Assembly: GCA_028095005.1 (NCBI GenBank)
Contig: CM051460.1
Coordinates: 288,936,653 to 289,000,652 of the forward strand
Direction: 5' to 3'
Source of the DNA: Rhynchospora pubera
Taxonomy: Eukaryota; Streptophyta; Magnoliopsida; Poales; Cyperaceae
Length of the DNA stretch: 64,000 nucleotides
The notes beneath the pieces were generated by a model. That model had not been told where the DNA came from. It saw nothing but the letters and a program-made list of their open reading frames with translations, and ran no database searches. Within the stretch, counting starts at the first letter, position 1. Every line of letters starts with the position of its first letter. Of this stretch, positions 1 through 10,770 are shown one piece after another. The translations under genes were made by a program, and so were the position numbers.

Positions 1-122
1 GTTTTTTAGGAGATTTCAATTTCAGTATATATAGATTAGGTTTGTCAAATTGTAAAATTCCGATGAAAAAGACCGCAATGCATAGAATGACCTATGCACC
101 ATAATGCATATTAAACTTTCTC
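1..122. mobile_element. Right half of a foldback MITE cut by the window start
   Basis: The stretch starting at 'gagatttcaat' and running to about 120 ('gcaccataatgcat ... tttctc') parallels the right arm of the foldback element at 58205-58618: the same order of gagatttcaat, tatagatt, tgtaaaa and gcaccata..gcat..tttctc. The left arm would lie outside the window. It has no coding capacity. Confidence 0.5.
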
Positions 123-3018
123 ATTATATTTAGTATAAATAATTAGGATCATGTAAGCACAATACATCATATAATCATATTTTATTACAATGTTAATTCG
201 CAACTAATAAAAACTAAAAACAAAGGCTACAAACGTAACAAGTCTGATATATGATCCACAAAAATTATACAAAATATTTCTTCTATTGTACAACTTTACA
301 CATGGGAGGAGAAAACCCATCAAACAAAAACCACCCTTTTTTCACCGAAAAAAAATACCGCACCGTTAAATCAACTCCGAACCGTTATATAAAAAAAAAC
401 GTATTTTAAAAACTGGCTTCAAATAAATATTTCATCTCGATCTCGTCCATGAGTCCACGGCGCTCTCGTGTTAAAAATATCATAGAAATACAAAACATAG
501 AAGGAAAAAAATAATAATATATTTCCTTAAGATACATACATCATCTGCTGATGGTACCTGCAATGGCTATCATGCTGGCATTGTTAAAAACAATATTTGG
601 TGATAAGTTCAATTTGTTAGGATCCCTAGATCTCCAACAAGACATTTCTTTGTTGAAAAACAAATCCTCCATACTGTGCACGCTTCCCAGGTTCTATGCA
701 TCAGCAATTTGGAAAATATATACACGCAATAGCTACAATATGACAAGCTATGATACGCAATGTTGGATGGAGAGAAATTTAAAAATGTCGAGTAGCGCAG
801 ACCGGTGCAGAGAGCCTAGAACAAACTGGATTTGTGATGGTTAAATATACGGTTGGTAGTTTACTGGATGAACTAGCGTAAACTTCTCAAAAAATGGATA
901 GTAAAATATTAATAAATTTACATATATAGTTATACTATTGTATTTTTTCCCGGCCGAAGTATAATTTAATTGACTTTTTTTATGTTCGAAGAGTTGATTT
1001 TAACCAATTAATATAATCTACATATTATTTAGGCAATCAAATTTAATATCTTAGGTCAGTTTTTTTTTTTTTGAAAATTCCAGAGAGTAAAAGTAAAAAA
1101 TTAGAAAAAAAAGCAATATATTTGGAATTCAAAATTTTTTTGTGATTCATTGATATGTAATCAAATTGTATAGTTTAAACTTAAAATAATCGTTCGGCAT
1201 GAATTAATGTGATTCGGACCATGTTGCATTTCGATTGAAAGACAAACATCTCTACAATGACCCAACTATCTTTTATATCTGCTTTTGTTTCTATTTCTTC
1301 TATAAGCGTGTATTTCTTTGCATTATGTATTTTTCTTTGAGACCTATTAACAATCGGCCTAAAATTTTTTATCCTAAATCGTCTTACCACTCAGAGCATC
1401 ATTTTTGTCAGTAAACATAACTATACACATTATAATTTATATGTAATTTGCACTTGAAAAAAAAATTTACACGTAATTTACACTTAATTTTACGCTTGAT
1501 AGAATAGAAGCTACACGTTAATCATCATTGACTCGCAATTCTTGGTGAAATTCCCCGGAATATCACACAAAATGTTGAAACATCTGTAAAGAAAAGATTA
1601 TCAAAATTAGAATGAAATGCATTAAATGATAGCAGTTATTCTTGAAACCTACCTGGATTAATAAAGAGCAGCTTTATGACCTCTCTGACTTCTACATCAA
1701 TTAATAACTGCAAGTGGGCCCGCCTAATGACACAGTGATTTGTCAAATGAAAAATCGATTAAAATCATACAAATTTGATCAACTAGCGGAACTCCCTGAT
1801 TATTTTTTTTTTTTGGTTTCGAATTAGGTCGAGCACGTAATATTGCATCGTATGTTGCTACAAAAAATAAAATAAATATTTTGGTTTTTAAAGAAACGAC
1901 AATCGTAAGAATAATCTCAATTCAAACTATTCGAAAAAATGAGTGAAGTCGTTCTAGGTAATCTATCTTGGCATGTTGCACGGTGCGGTGCGGATTTGGG
2001 ATACGCTATTTTTTCAAAAAAAAAAAAATAGAATATAACAATATGTAAAAAAATAATAAAGAATATAATATTTATATAATTATGGAAGTCATTATGACAT
2101 GTCAAACTTTTCAAATAATAAAATCTTGAAAATAATTAAAAGAAGAGGAGAATTCTGGTGCCACCATTTTATGGCGTCACCAAATGTCACAATTCTCTTT
2201 TTTTATTAATATTTTAAAATAAAAAATGCAAATGACGAATCCAAAATGTTTATCTTGTTCAGCTTAACGAGCTATGTAGTTCCAAATTTGAAGTTTATTT
2301 GATACTCGATCAATATGTCAAAAAAAAAAAATGAATCTTATTAACTATGGCATATTAATAAAAATTGGTGATTATTTTCATAGGATTAGACAAGTATATT
2401 ATGGCATTATAGTACCACTATTTTCTTCACAAACAATATTCCTTTGATTAATCAAACAAACAGAGACATCAGAACACAAAGAAACATCGTTACTCATATA
2501 ATGTATTAACAATTAACTAACATTTACTTTTGTGCAAGTAGAATTAAATATCTTTGCCAGGTCAATTTACTATTTTACTTTCCCAGGAGGTGAAACTGAC
2601 ACAACATGGAGATAAACAACAGGGAAATCTAAGCTTGAGAGTGATAATAAAAATAATTACATAAGTGCAGAACAAACAAGTGGCCATTCCTGGTTATTAT
2701 TGTTATATATCTTTTGGGCATGTACGGACAACCGATACCGTTTTTAAGTAACATGGTACTGACGAATAGAAAGACCTTACGTTAGTGAGCACTGCAAATC
2801 TAGAAAACACCATAGTGTAGATAGTGTAAATCAGAAATGTATAGATGCCATTACCAAAATAACAAAAAAAATTGTATAGATGCGGAGCCCACTGACCTGC
2901 CACACAGAAAGTATGTCTTCGCCTGCTTCAGAGGATCAGAACTTTTGTCAGATAACGGGGCCGCTCGCCGCACGCAGTATTGGTAGAAAACTAGAAATAC
3001 ATGGGAGATTGTAAACCT
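123..3018. other. AT-rich intergenic DNA, no gene seen
   Basis: No reading frame here shows a recognisable protein; the short ORFs are low-complexity and AT-driven. At about 337-415 there is a sequence (ccgttaaatcaactccgaaccg, then an A-run and cgtattttaaaa) that matches the right end of the element in AP4E intron 7 (18387-18822), so a partial member of that MITE family lies here. A short imperfect palindrome (gagaattctggtg ... atgtcacaattctc) sits near 2142-2193. I see nothing else. Confidence 0.5.
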
Positions 3019-3198
3019 CAATCCGAATTTGCTCCTGCGCGGGACCGTCCAGCGCAGTCTACGAACCGTCCGATCTGATCTGGACGGTTCGGGCCTATCA
3101 TCAGGTTACATGCACGGGGCTCCCTTTGTCATTGAGATTAAATCACACGGCTGTGATTTATGCGCCGGACGGTCCCGCGCGGGACTAGATCTCATTTG
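3019..3198. mobile_element. GC-rich MITE, Mutator-like by its 10-bp TSD
   Basis: A 180-bp GC-rich island in AT-rich DNA. It is bounded by the perfect 10-bp direct repeat TTGTAAACCT at 3009-3018 and 3199-3208, which fits a target-site duplication of Mutator-like length. Subterminal inverted repeats of about 19 bp lie at 3032-3050 and 3167-3185 (core GCGCGGGACCGTCC). The middle holds 'gatctgatctggacggtt' and 'ggttacatgcacgggg', both shared with the element at 45666-45839. It is non-coding; the open frame across it is a by-product of its base composition. Confidence 0.65.
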
Positions 3199-3208
3199 TT
3201 GTAAACCT

Positions 3209-5191
3209 GGATAGGAACATTTTTGTGCTTATGCCCAATTTTTTTTTAAAAAAAATATAAAAAAACTTCTACCTCCTCTCTAACTCTTTAGAGCTCTAAA
3301 TTTTGCTCTTTTCACTTTTTTTTTTTTGCCACCCTAAACTTTGTTTATTTTTTTGGAAAAAAGGTTACTATGTCACCTATTTCTAACGAAACAAAATTAT
3401 TAGAAGACCCTATTACAATTAACTACTGTCTATATATTGCATCCTCTATCTTAACATAAATTTAAAAAAAAACTTTTTTTCACACTAAACTGATATTCAA
3501 TCGGTCACCCGATTTATTTCTTCTTCCACGGTGAAACTTTGTGTATGAATTCTCCAAATTTGTCGAAAAATTCCTTCCTGTGGCAAGTTCATGATTTTAT
3601 TTTAAACCTGAACATCCTTAGCCTGAAAGAGGTCTTAAACCTCTGTGCAAAAAATAAGCGCAAGACTTTGATAGTTAACGCTAGATTTGCCTATCATAGT
3701 TGTCAGGTACTACACCATCTTAAGGGAAACAAAAAAAAGGAATAGTTATCACTTATCAGGTACTAGGTACTTGTACCAATTATATTTTAGAAAAATTAAT
3801 TAGGGACAGCAAAGGAAGTCAGTCCTCAGTCCCAGTAGGACTGTCCCAGCTGCAATTTGCGGGGCACATTCAGCAAGTGGTGGAGTAAGAAAACAAAAGA
3901 GGAGAAGAGGAAGTATGGAAGAGGCAACTATTCTGCTCTATTCCTGATAATACTACAGAGTTTGTGTGGTTTATTTTTTGAGAGCAAGACGAGCATAATT
4001 GCAAATGGACATTTTTTTTAAATTTTTTCATTTCTGGTAATGCCGCAATACAAAATAAAAATAGCAATCCATAGCATGTTTTCTCGACCCCTTTCTTTCT
4101 TTTCTTTTCTTTTTTTTGGTGGGGAGGGGGTGGGGGGTACATCTTTGTATCTGGTTTAGAATTAGCAAGGTTCTTACGTGGCAGTGCTAGGATGATACAC
4201 GTCATAAATTTTTTAATTGTTTCTGTTACTATATTTGAGGGAAAAAAATAAATACGGATGGTCTGATTTTGCAGAAAAAAATTCTTGGGGTGTAGTACAA
4301 AAAAAATCTCGGGCTCTCCCACTTTAGTTGGGTTTTCTGAGACCACGCCCAACATTGATAAGTTTGTTTTTAATTTCTAAAAGACATTACAACCAGGGTT
4401 TTTAAACTTAGGAAATTCATCTGGTAAAAAGAGAAGAAAGATCTTTTGCTAGATGTAGCAAACCAGATTGACCCACCATGCCTAACAAAACAATTGAGCA
4501 AACCCCACATGCACAGAGAAATTAAGTGGCTGCTACATTTGTCAAGGATCTACTATTATGCTATGCTTAAATATAATGTATTCTGCACAATGGACCCATC
4601 ATGTCTAACAATACCCCTACAGGATTAATATATCAGCTTTTCCGTATACCTCCATGAATCCAGTTTTTAAGAGAATGGTCTAGATTTTGATACAGTCCCC
4701 TACATGTTTCATTTGTCCATCTTATAGTAAGATATCAAACGGAATACAAATTGTTTAACCTGAAACGAACCACACAGATGTGCTAGTACTGTCAGATAAT
4801 TTCCCAACAATTTGACAGAATCAAACTTGTGCTTGTCTATTGTTGGTTTCTTGGATATTTTCTAAGACCAAGAGAACACCGTTGATAGATAATCAATCAG
4901 AAGTTAAAGTGCCACTAAGATCTCTAAAGATTTGGCCTTGTGTCAGGGGCTTAAGGCCCTTTAACACCGCACTTAACAGGATCTTTGCTAAGTCAACTGA
5001 CAAACAATCTTTAAACCTATCTATCATAAGAGATTGAAAGCAATGTTCCAAATCCATATACCATTCAAAAAGAATTCAATGAGATCCCAGTTACATCAAA
5101 ATGATAGTCACTCGTACTCATGAAATCAACAGTTCCCAAAACAGATTGTATATGTCAACTATTTTTTTTTTGTTCAGATAAAAAGAACAAA
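3209..5191. other. Intergenic DNA downstream of the FKBP gene
   Basis: No gene is recognisable. The longest frame (3870-4355, minus) crosses a purine/pyrimidine-biased tract and looks like no known protein. At 4840-5042 lies one copy of a dispersed repeat whose second copy is at 8742-8915. The FKBP stop codon is at 5192-5194, so the last few hundred bases of this stretch probably contain its 3' UTR. Confidence 0.5.
4840..5042. repeat. Dispersed direct repeat, copy 1
   Basis: It shares ordered blocks with 8742-8915: 'atattttctaagacca', a 'ccttta..acc.gc..ttaacagga' block, 'ctttgct..gtcaac', 'gacaaacaatctt' and 'ctcataagag.ttgaaagc'. Both copies have the same orientation and they flank the FKBP gene. 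The identity of the element is unknown. Confidence 0.6.
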
Positions 5192-8181
5192 CTAAAGCTC
5201 GCTGTCAGCTCCTTTGTTAGCTGACTTACCATTGACTGCAATGAGCTCCGTGTCAAAAATTAGTGTTGCACCACCTATCATTAAGAAGAATTATGTTAAT
5301 AGAGTTTTTCTTTGTTCAAAAAGAAAAATTTAACAGAGATGCAATAGTGCCTTCTGATATAGGGTTCCTTTTGAATTTTTGGTCATTCTGAAGAGCACAA
5401 AGAAGGTTTTGGCCTAGTAACAGCAATGACATAGTTATTGTGAATAACCTGCCGGCAAGATACCAAAAATATCACAAAACCCCACAAGTCAGAACTATTC
5501 AGATTTTCAGAATGAAACCCAAAACAACATGGAATATAATCAATCATCTCTGGGTTCCTTTAAAAAAAAGCAAACCAACACTATGCTTATATTTCTCTTA
5601 AAATAAATGATATAAAAAGGGCATAATTAATGTGCAGACATACAGGTGATAGAAATTTGACCAATCTTTTTCAGTTTTCCATTTCTCTTTCTCCTTTTCT
5701 TTACTGATATTTTTAGGGAAAAAAAGAGCAGAAAAGCATGAGGATACTTTACCGGGAATCTTAGGTGGAGAGCCTCTATCACCATAACCCATTTTAGAAG
5801 GTATCTTCAGCTTCCTCTTTTCACCCACGCACATCCCCAGCAGCCCTTGGTCCCAACCTAGAGGGAACCAAAATTTCATGCAACTCATTTTCATGTAAAT
5901 CGAGATACCAATACCAATATTCAGAATCAGTTTTGTTTTTTGGAATGGCATGGTTCTTCACTATTACACAAGGATATAATCTCTTTTGGCAATGAAATGT
6001 TGGCATTGGCTGCAGAAATTCAATCCTCATTGACGACTTTCTTATTCTCAATTTAGTTCTAAAAGAAGCTTCTTACACTCAATTTCAGGTCATAAGTTTC
6101 TTTTCCTAGCTACTGTTTTTGATGAACAAATGGTCCACTAAACCTTGACCTAAACATAACAGTAGACTAGTCAAATCTAACTCCATTGATTTGTTTCATT
6201 CTTTTATAGAAAGCATAAGAAAGACACAATACTCTATACAGTCTCCAATAGGACTACAATTATGACAGAACTTCAGCCCATGTCCTTATATATCATCTTG
6301 CTCAGTGCATGCATGCACAGTTGTGGGTGCATGGAAGATACATGGTACTGAACCGATATATAATTGCAAAATGTGGATTTATCGACATTAAAATCTAACT
6401 TTGAGCTCACTCAACCGTTTGAGAAATTGATATCCATTCCAAATATATATGGTTCTTGCTCGGTAACATACTTGATGTTAAATTTTACCTTTGATAACTT
6501 GGCCACCACCAAGTGTAAATTCAAACGGAGTACCTCTTTCATAACTAGAATCAAACACTGTACCATCGGTCAGTTTTCCCTGAAACAAACAAAAAGGGAA
6601 AGAAGAATAAACAATTAAAGAATTTTTCTTCAAAAGAATGATGGAAGAAACAGCACTTTCAAGAAAAATAAGTTCAATGAAAATATTTTCAACCCATTTA
6701 GACTTCAAAAATTACTGCATCCAGTTATAGATCTGATTTTTCTTTTTTTTTTTAAATCATGTCCCCAAAACTTTATTGATTGTGAAAGACAACACACTTT
6801 CCTACAAAAATGCAATGCACCATGAAAAAGCCCTACTGTGCTTTTACTGGACATGACAAAAGAAAACTCAGCATATTAGCAACCATATCCAAACAACCTT
6901 CAGCAATATCGCGTGAAAACACATTATGGCCATTAACAAGCATGAATAACAATTTTCAGTTGTTGCAACTTAAGGTACCAATATTGATACCTCTACCAGT
7001 ACCAATATCAATAAATATTGACAGGTTGTATATTATAATGTGGCTTAGACATTTCTTATCCCCTTCCTCCCTTGTAAATACTTTTTTTTTTTTTTGGAAT
7101 CCCAGTATTTAGCGGCACAACTCTAAATTTGGATAATTATTCAACACAACATTGCATGACAAAGGTTGACTAGAGATCAAATTGGGTTGATAATTGTTTG
7201 CATGCCAATTTATTGGTTAAGTTTCTCAACATTATAAATTTAACGTTATCAACAGCAGAATTCTAATCACAAACAATGTAGATAAATAACACAATTACAA
7301 TGAGACAGCCCCCCAATAAAGTATGCAGAAAACATACCCGGTAGTGTACTTTAATTTTGTCCCCTTTGTGAGCTTGGATGTCGCATGTTTCCGGCTTGTA
7401 CTGAGAATAATAACACAAAATAATGTAAGGAAAATGTTTTTTTGTTGGTCCAACGAAATTGAATCAAATTTTAATCAACAGATAGTTCATTGTTTTTTGT
7501 GCATGGTTAGCTCTTTTTAGGTGTGTTTGGATGCTTCACGAACAAGGGATGAACAAGGGGTGCGTTTGGATCGTTAGAAGAAAGAAGAAGAAGGAAGAAG
7601 AAGAAAAAAAATTATAAACAATCCAAATTCTTCACAAAGTTACACACTTCCCAATACTTCTTCTCACTTCTTCCCTTCTTCCCACACCTATCCAAACGGA
7701 GCAAAGGGGAAGAACAAAGGCCCACGAACAAAACTAGTTCATGAAAATTGGAGGAACTAGGAACTAGGGAGAAGTTCACGAACTACGACTGTTCGTGGGT
7801 TGTTTGGTTCTTGCGAACTAGCCTAGTTCGTGAACTTCTAGTTCATAGATGTTGCCAAACACACCCTTTATGCATAGAAAAGAACGAACTATGCACTGAG
7901 CCAAATCATAGTAGTTAGTTAACCTCTGAATAATAGAACATATATTAATTAGAAGAAATTCTTAACTCAGATCGAGAAAAAGTAATAGATAGCGTTAGAG
8001 TTTACCTTAACACCGATCTGGAGCTCGGTGACGTCATCCGATTTCTTGGCGGAAACTAGAAGGAATCAAGTTTAGATCTCTGTAAATTGAGAAAGTTACG
8101 AAAAGAGAAATGGAAGCGGAAAGAGGTATTACCCAAAAGAAACGCCGAAACGACGATGAATGCTAGTACCAGCTTCGCCAT
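5192..8181 (-). CDS. FKBP15: FKBP15-like peptidyl-prolyl cis-trans isomerase (ER lumen), 6 exons
   Basis: An FK506-binding-protein prolyl isomerase that should assist folding in the secretory pathway. I place exons at 8181-8133, 8055-8006, 7400-7338, 6579-6489, 5857-5753 and 5274-5192. All junctions are GT/AG and the frame stays open, giving 146 aa, close to plant FKBP15 proteins (roughly 150-165). Residues 1-19 (MAKLVLAFIVVSAFLLVSA) form a signal peptide. The single FKBP domain (about 25-136) shows KVHYRGKLTDGTVFDSSYER, the pocket run GTPFEF, GGGQVIKGWDQGL and GMCVGEKRKLKIP. Two cysteines (in PETCD and GMCVG) fit the disulfide seen in lumenal FKBPs. The C-terminus ends in DSEL where family members carry ER-retrieval xNEL/xDEL signals; whether DSEL works is unknown. 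Intron 2 contains nested MITEs. The start is chosen by the signal peptide and the in-frame first exon. The choice between FKBP15-1 and 15-2 is open. Confidence 0.93.
7520..7866. mobile_element. Tourist/Harbinger-like MITE in FKBP intron 2, with a second MITE nested inside
   Basis: The outer ends are GGTGTGTTTGG (7520-7530) and CCAAACACACC (7855-7865), a terminal inverted repeat. The body carries repeated 'gaactag/ctagttc' motifs shared with the element at 36872-37018. Nested at about 7559-7703 is a second unit, TGCGTTTGGATCG ... TATCCAAACGGAGCA. It belongs to the 'CGTTTGGAT' family found also at 46452, 48160, 49709, 59963 and 61303, and shares their internal 'ataaacaatccaaa..cttcacaaa' block. 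Confidence 0.65.
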
Positions 8182-8393
8182 TGTTGACCTGCTCTCTCTC
8201 TCTCAAAATCTAATATTATGTTTTTCTTTTTTTCAGAATTTTCATATCTTTTTCTTGAACGAAGCTACAGTATAAAATGGGCCCCCAAAAGACGGCCCAA
8301 TAACTAAGTTCTAAGGTCGGCCCAAAGACCTTCCTTTTGAGATTTGCAAAATTACTTTTCCTAAGGAGAAATGACAGAAATGATAACCGTCAT

Positions 8394-8606
8394 TTGTAGT
8401 TTTGTCATTCCTTATCATTGCTAAACACAAAGTGAACACTTACAAATAAATAAGTGTTGTCATTTCTTGTTCAAATTTTTATATGCAAATTCAACTTTAT
8501 TTTATTGAACTTATTTGTTTGTTCACTTTGATCATTATATGTGTTCACATTGTCTATTTTATGTGTTCACTTTTTGTTTAGCGATGATAAGAGATGACAA
8601 AACTAC
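8394..8606. repeat. Foldback (inverted-repeat) element upstream of FKBP
   Basis: Left arm 8394-8439 and right arm 8563-8606 are near-perfect inverted copies (tagttttgtcatt .. ttatcattgctaaacac and its reverse complement). The loop is about 120 bp and itself contains 'gtgttcac' repeats. It is probably a MITE or foldback transposon and is non-coding; the overlapping ORFs on both strands arise from the palindrome. Confidence 0.6.
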
Positions 8607-8741
8607 AGATGAAGGTAATCAATTTTCGAGAAACGATAAGTTGATAACTGTCATTTACAATTTTGTCATTGCTTGCCACTGTTTGAACAAAATGTACACT
8701 GCATTTCTTAAAAAGAGAGAAGCAAATCCGTGCTAATTTAT

Positions 8742-8915
8742 TGTTTGCTTCTGAAATATTTTCTAAGACCATCATAAAGTTTTTAAATTGTTTTGATTTG
8801 GCTCCATTTATCGAGAGCTTAAGCTCCTTTAAACCTGCATTTAACAGGACCTTCGCTGACTCAACCCGTCAACCGACAAACAATCTTTTGATCTCTCATA
8901 AGAGGTAGAAAGCTA
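8742..8915. repeat. Dispersed direct repeat, copy 2
   Basis: Partner of 4840-5042 (same block order, same orientation). It lies about 560 bp upstream of the FKBP start codon. Confidence 0.6.
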
Positions 8916-9110
8916 ATCATTGCGCATGCAACAGAGGTACAGGTACACTGATATATTAGTGATTACTAATTAAATCCTTTATCTTTCACACGAGGTTTAA
9001 ACAATCCTACACTGACATGAGCCCATGCATATTTGAACTTGCACACCTCAAGCTGCTTAATTCCAACATTAACTGTGTGTTTGCTTACAAGTTAAAACCA
9101 TCTATGTCAT

Positions 9111-9840
9111 TGTTGACCTGATCGTTTCGTCTCTCTTCATATCTCTAATATATCTTGTCTATTTTTCTGATCTATCAATTTACATTTGTGGATAGAAGCC
9201 TAAATACTAAAAATGCGAACCATGTTTTATTGCGACCAGTGAAATTTAGCTATTTAGCTTAAATTTCCCAATGGATAGTTCAGTGTTTTTTATACCAAAA
9301 CGAAATTGAGTGAACTATTAAATGATGGAAAAAGATTCACATGATTGGAGATAGTTAATTAGCTTCTTAAAATAAAAAATATGCAATATATACAAAAGCA
9401 TTGAGAAATTAGAATAGATAGGGTTTACCACAACTTCGATGTCAACACCGGCAGAACCTAAATTGGAGATGTTTCAGGCAATAAAACAAGTTACATCTCT
9501 GTAAATTGTTAGGTACAAAAAGACAAATAGAAGGATAGAGGCATGTACCTAATTGAACAACGGCTGCAGCAATAACCGGTAGCTATAACAAGCTTTGCCA
9601 TTGTGCACCTGTCTTTTTTTGTCTCTCTCTGTGGCTTACTGATGTTGTACCTTTGTAACTTGTCATTTATAAACTTTAACGAAGGTTCATACTAAAAATG
9701 TGAAGCATCATGTTCCTAATTTTTTTTTATGAGAAAGCATTTAAAACCAGCTATGCCACTGTTGACCTGATCGCTTCCTCTCTCTCATCTTGTCTGTTTT
9801 TTTGAATTGCCGTTCCATAATTCTAGAGCGAAGTATAAAA
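9111..9840 (-). pseudogene. Broken tandem copies of the FKBP15 5' end (exons 1-2 and leader)
   Basis: The best copy has a start codon at 9601-9599 reading MAKLVIA, like the functional MAKLVLA. A donor follows at 9548, then a shortened exon-2 remnant at 9457-9429 with AG/GT borders. Exon 1 is frameshifted after about seven codons; the shifted frame reads VIAAAVVQL, still signal-peptide-like. Intron and flanking blocks match the real gene: 'atctctgtaaattg', 'aatagatag.g..agtttacc', and the leader words 'ttgttgacctg..ctctctctc'. The leader alone recurs at about 9111-9170 and 9755-9800. So the gene's 5' end is present several times, with no downstream FKBP exons beyond the first two. Confidence 0.7.
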
Positions 9841-10770
9841 TACTAGCATGGGAATCATGCTTACATTTTTTTAAAAAAAAATTATTAGTAGATCTGTTTC
9901 GGGCTGGGCAGGAGACTTTGTGTACCCAAATTTATAACCCAGTAGTTTATTTGCATAATCGGTCCACAATCTTTCGTTTTTAAAATTAAGGCCTTGCAAA
10001 ATTAATCCTCTGTCTAGTCAATAAATGATCCCCAAGTCTCCGGAAGTTTCCATTTTTCTTTTCTTTTAACTTTTAAAATTTAAAGGTAATTACGTGGCTG
10101 CAGCCCTGCACAGAGTGATTTAATTTGAAGAACAGAATATTTGGACAAATCATATTACACTTTCATGCAACAATTAAAAAATAACGAAAAGATTAGGGCT
10201 AATTTGTTCATCATAGACCGTATAAAGTTAAACATGTGACCACAATATAACATAGTCGATGCTGATAGCAATGCTATTTTTAAATCTATCTGCAGCAATT
10301 TTTTGCATGGATTAGAAGTTTAGAACTTACATGAGTGATAAAATTGTCATTTGTGCTGCTGGCAAAATTCTGTAATGAGGTTATTTATAGTTCCAAAATT
10401 TTGGAACGAATTTACTATAAAAATGCATAAGCTGTCATCCGGAATCATGAACGTATATGTATTTTTTTTACTCATTTCACGTAATATGAATGATCAGCCA
10501 GAATGTGAATTGGCAGTTAGTTTGAGTCTTCACAGCATATTTAGAATTTAGAAATTTAAAACACTATGGACACTTTTTTAAGAAACGCGGAGGATAAGTT
10601 GGGGAAAATGAGGGAACTATCATTATAATCCTAACTTGGAACAAGGCTAACTGGTGCTGAACATTTAAAAGGAAAAAATGGACTAAGAGCGAAGCTGACA
10701 AAATTTGAACAATTAGGACGAGTGCATCAGCTTTTTTGTGGCTACCCTAAATATATCCAATTAATATTCA
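9841..10770. other. Intergenic DNA between the FKBP remnants and the STP gene
   Basis: No coding similarity seen. It probably contains the STP 3' UTR at its right edge. AT-rich, with no clear repeat. Confidence 0.4.

Noticed and set aside
3870..4355. 161-aa open frame on the minus strand
   Set aside because: Low-complexity (poly-Pro, poly-Lys), no domain resemblance, and in intergenic AT-rich DNA with no exon partners.
5821..6051. 76-aa frame overlapping FKBP exon 5 in another frame
   Set aside because: It reads through intron and exon in the wrong frame; the spliced FKBP model explains the region.
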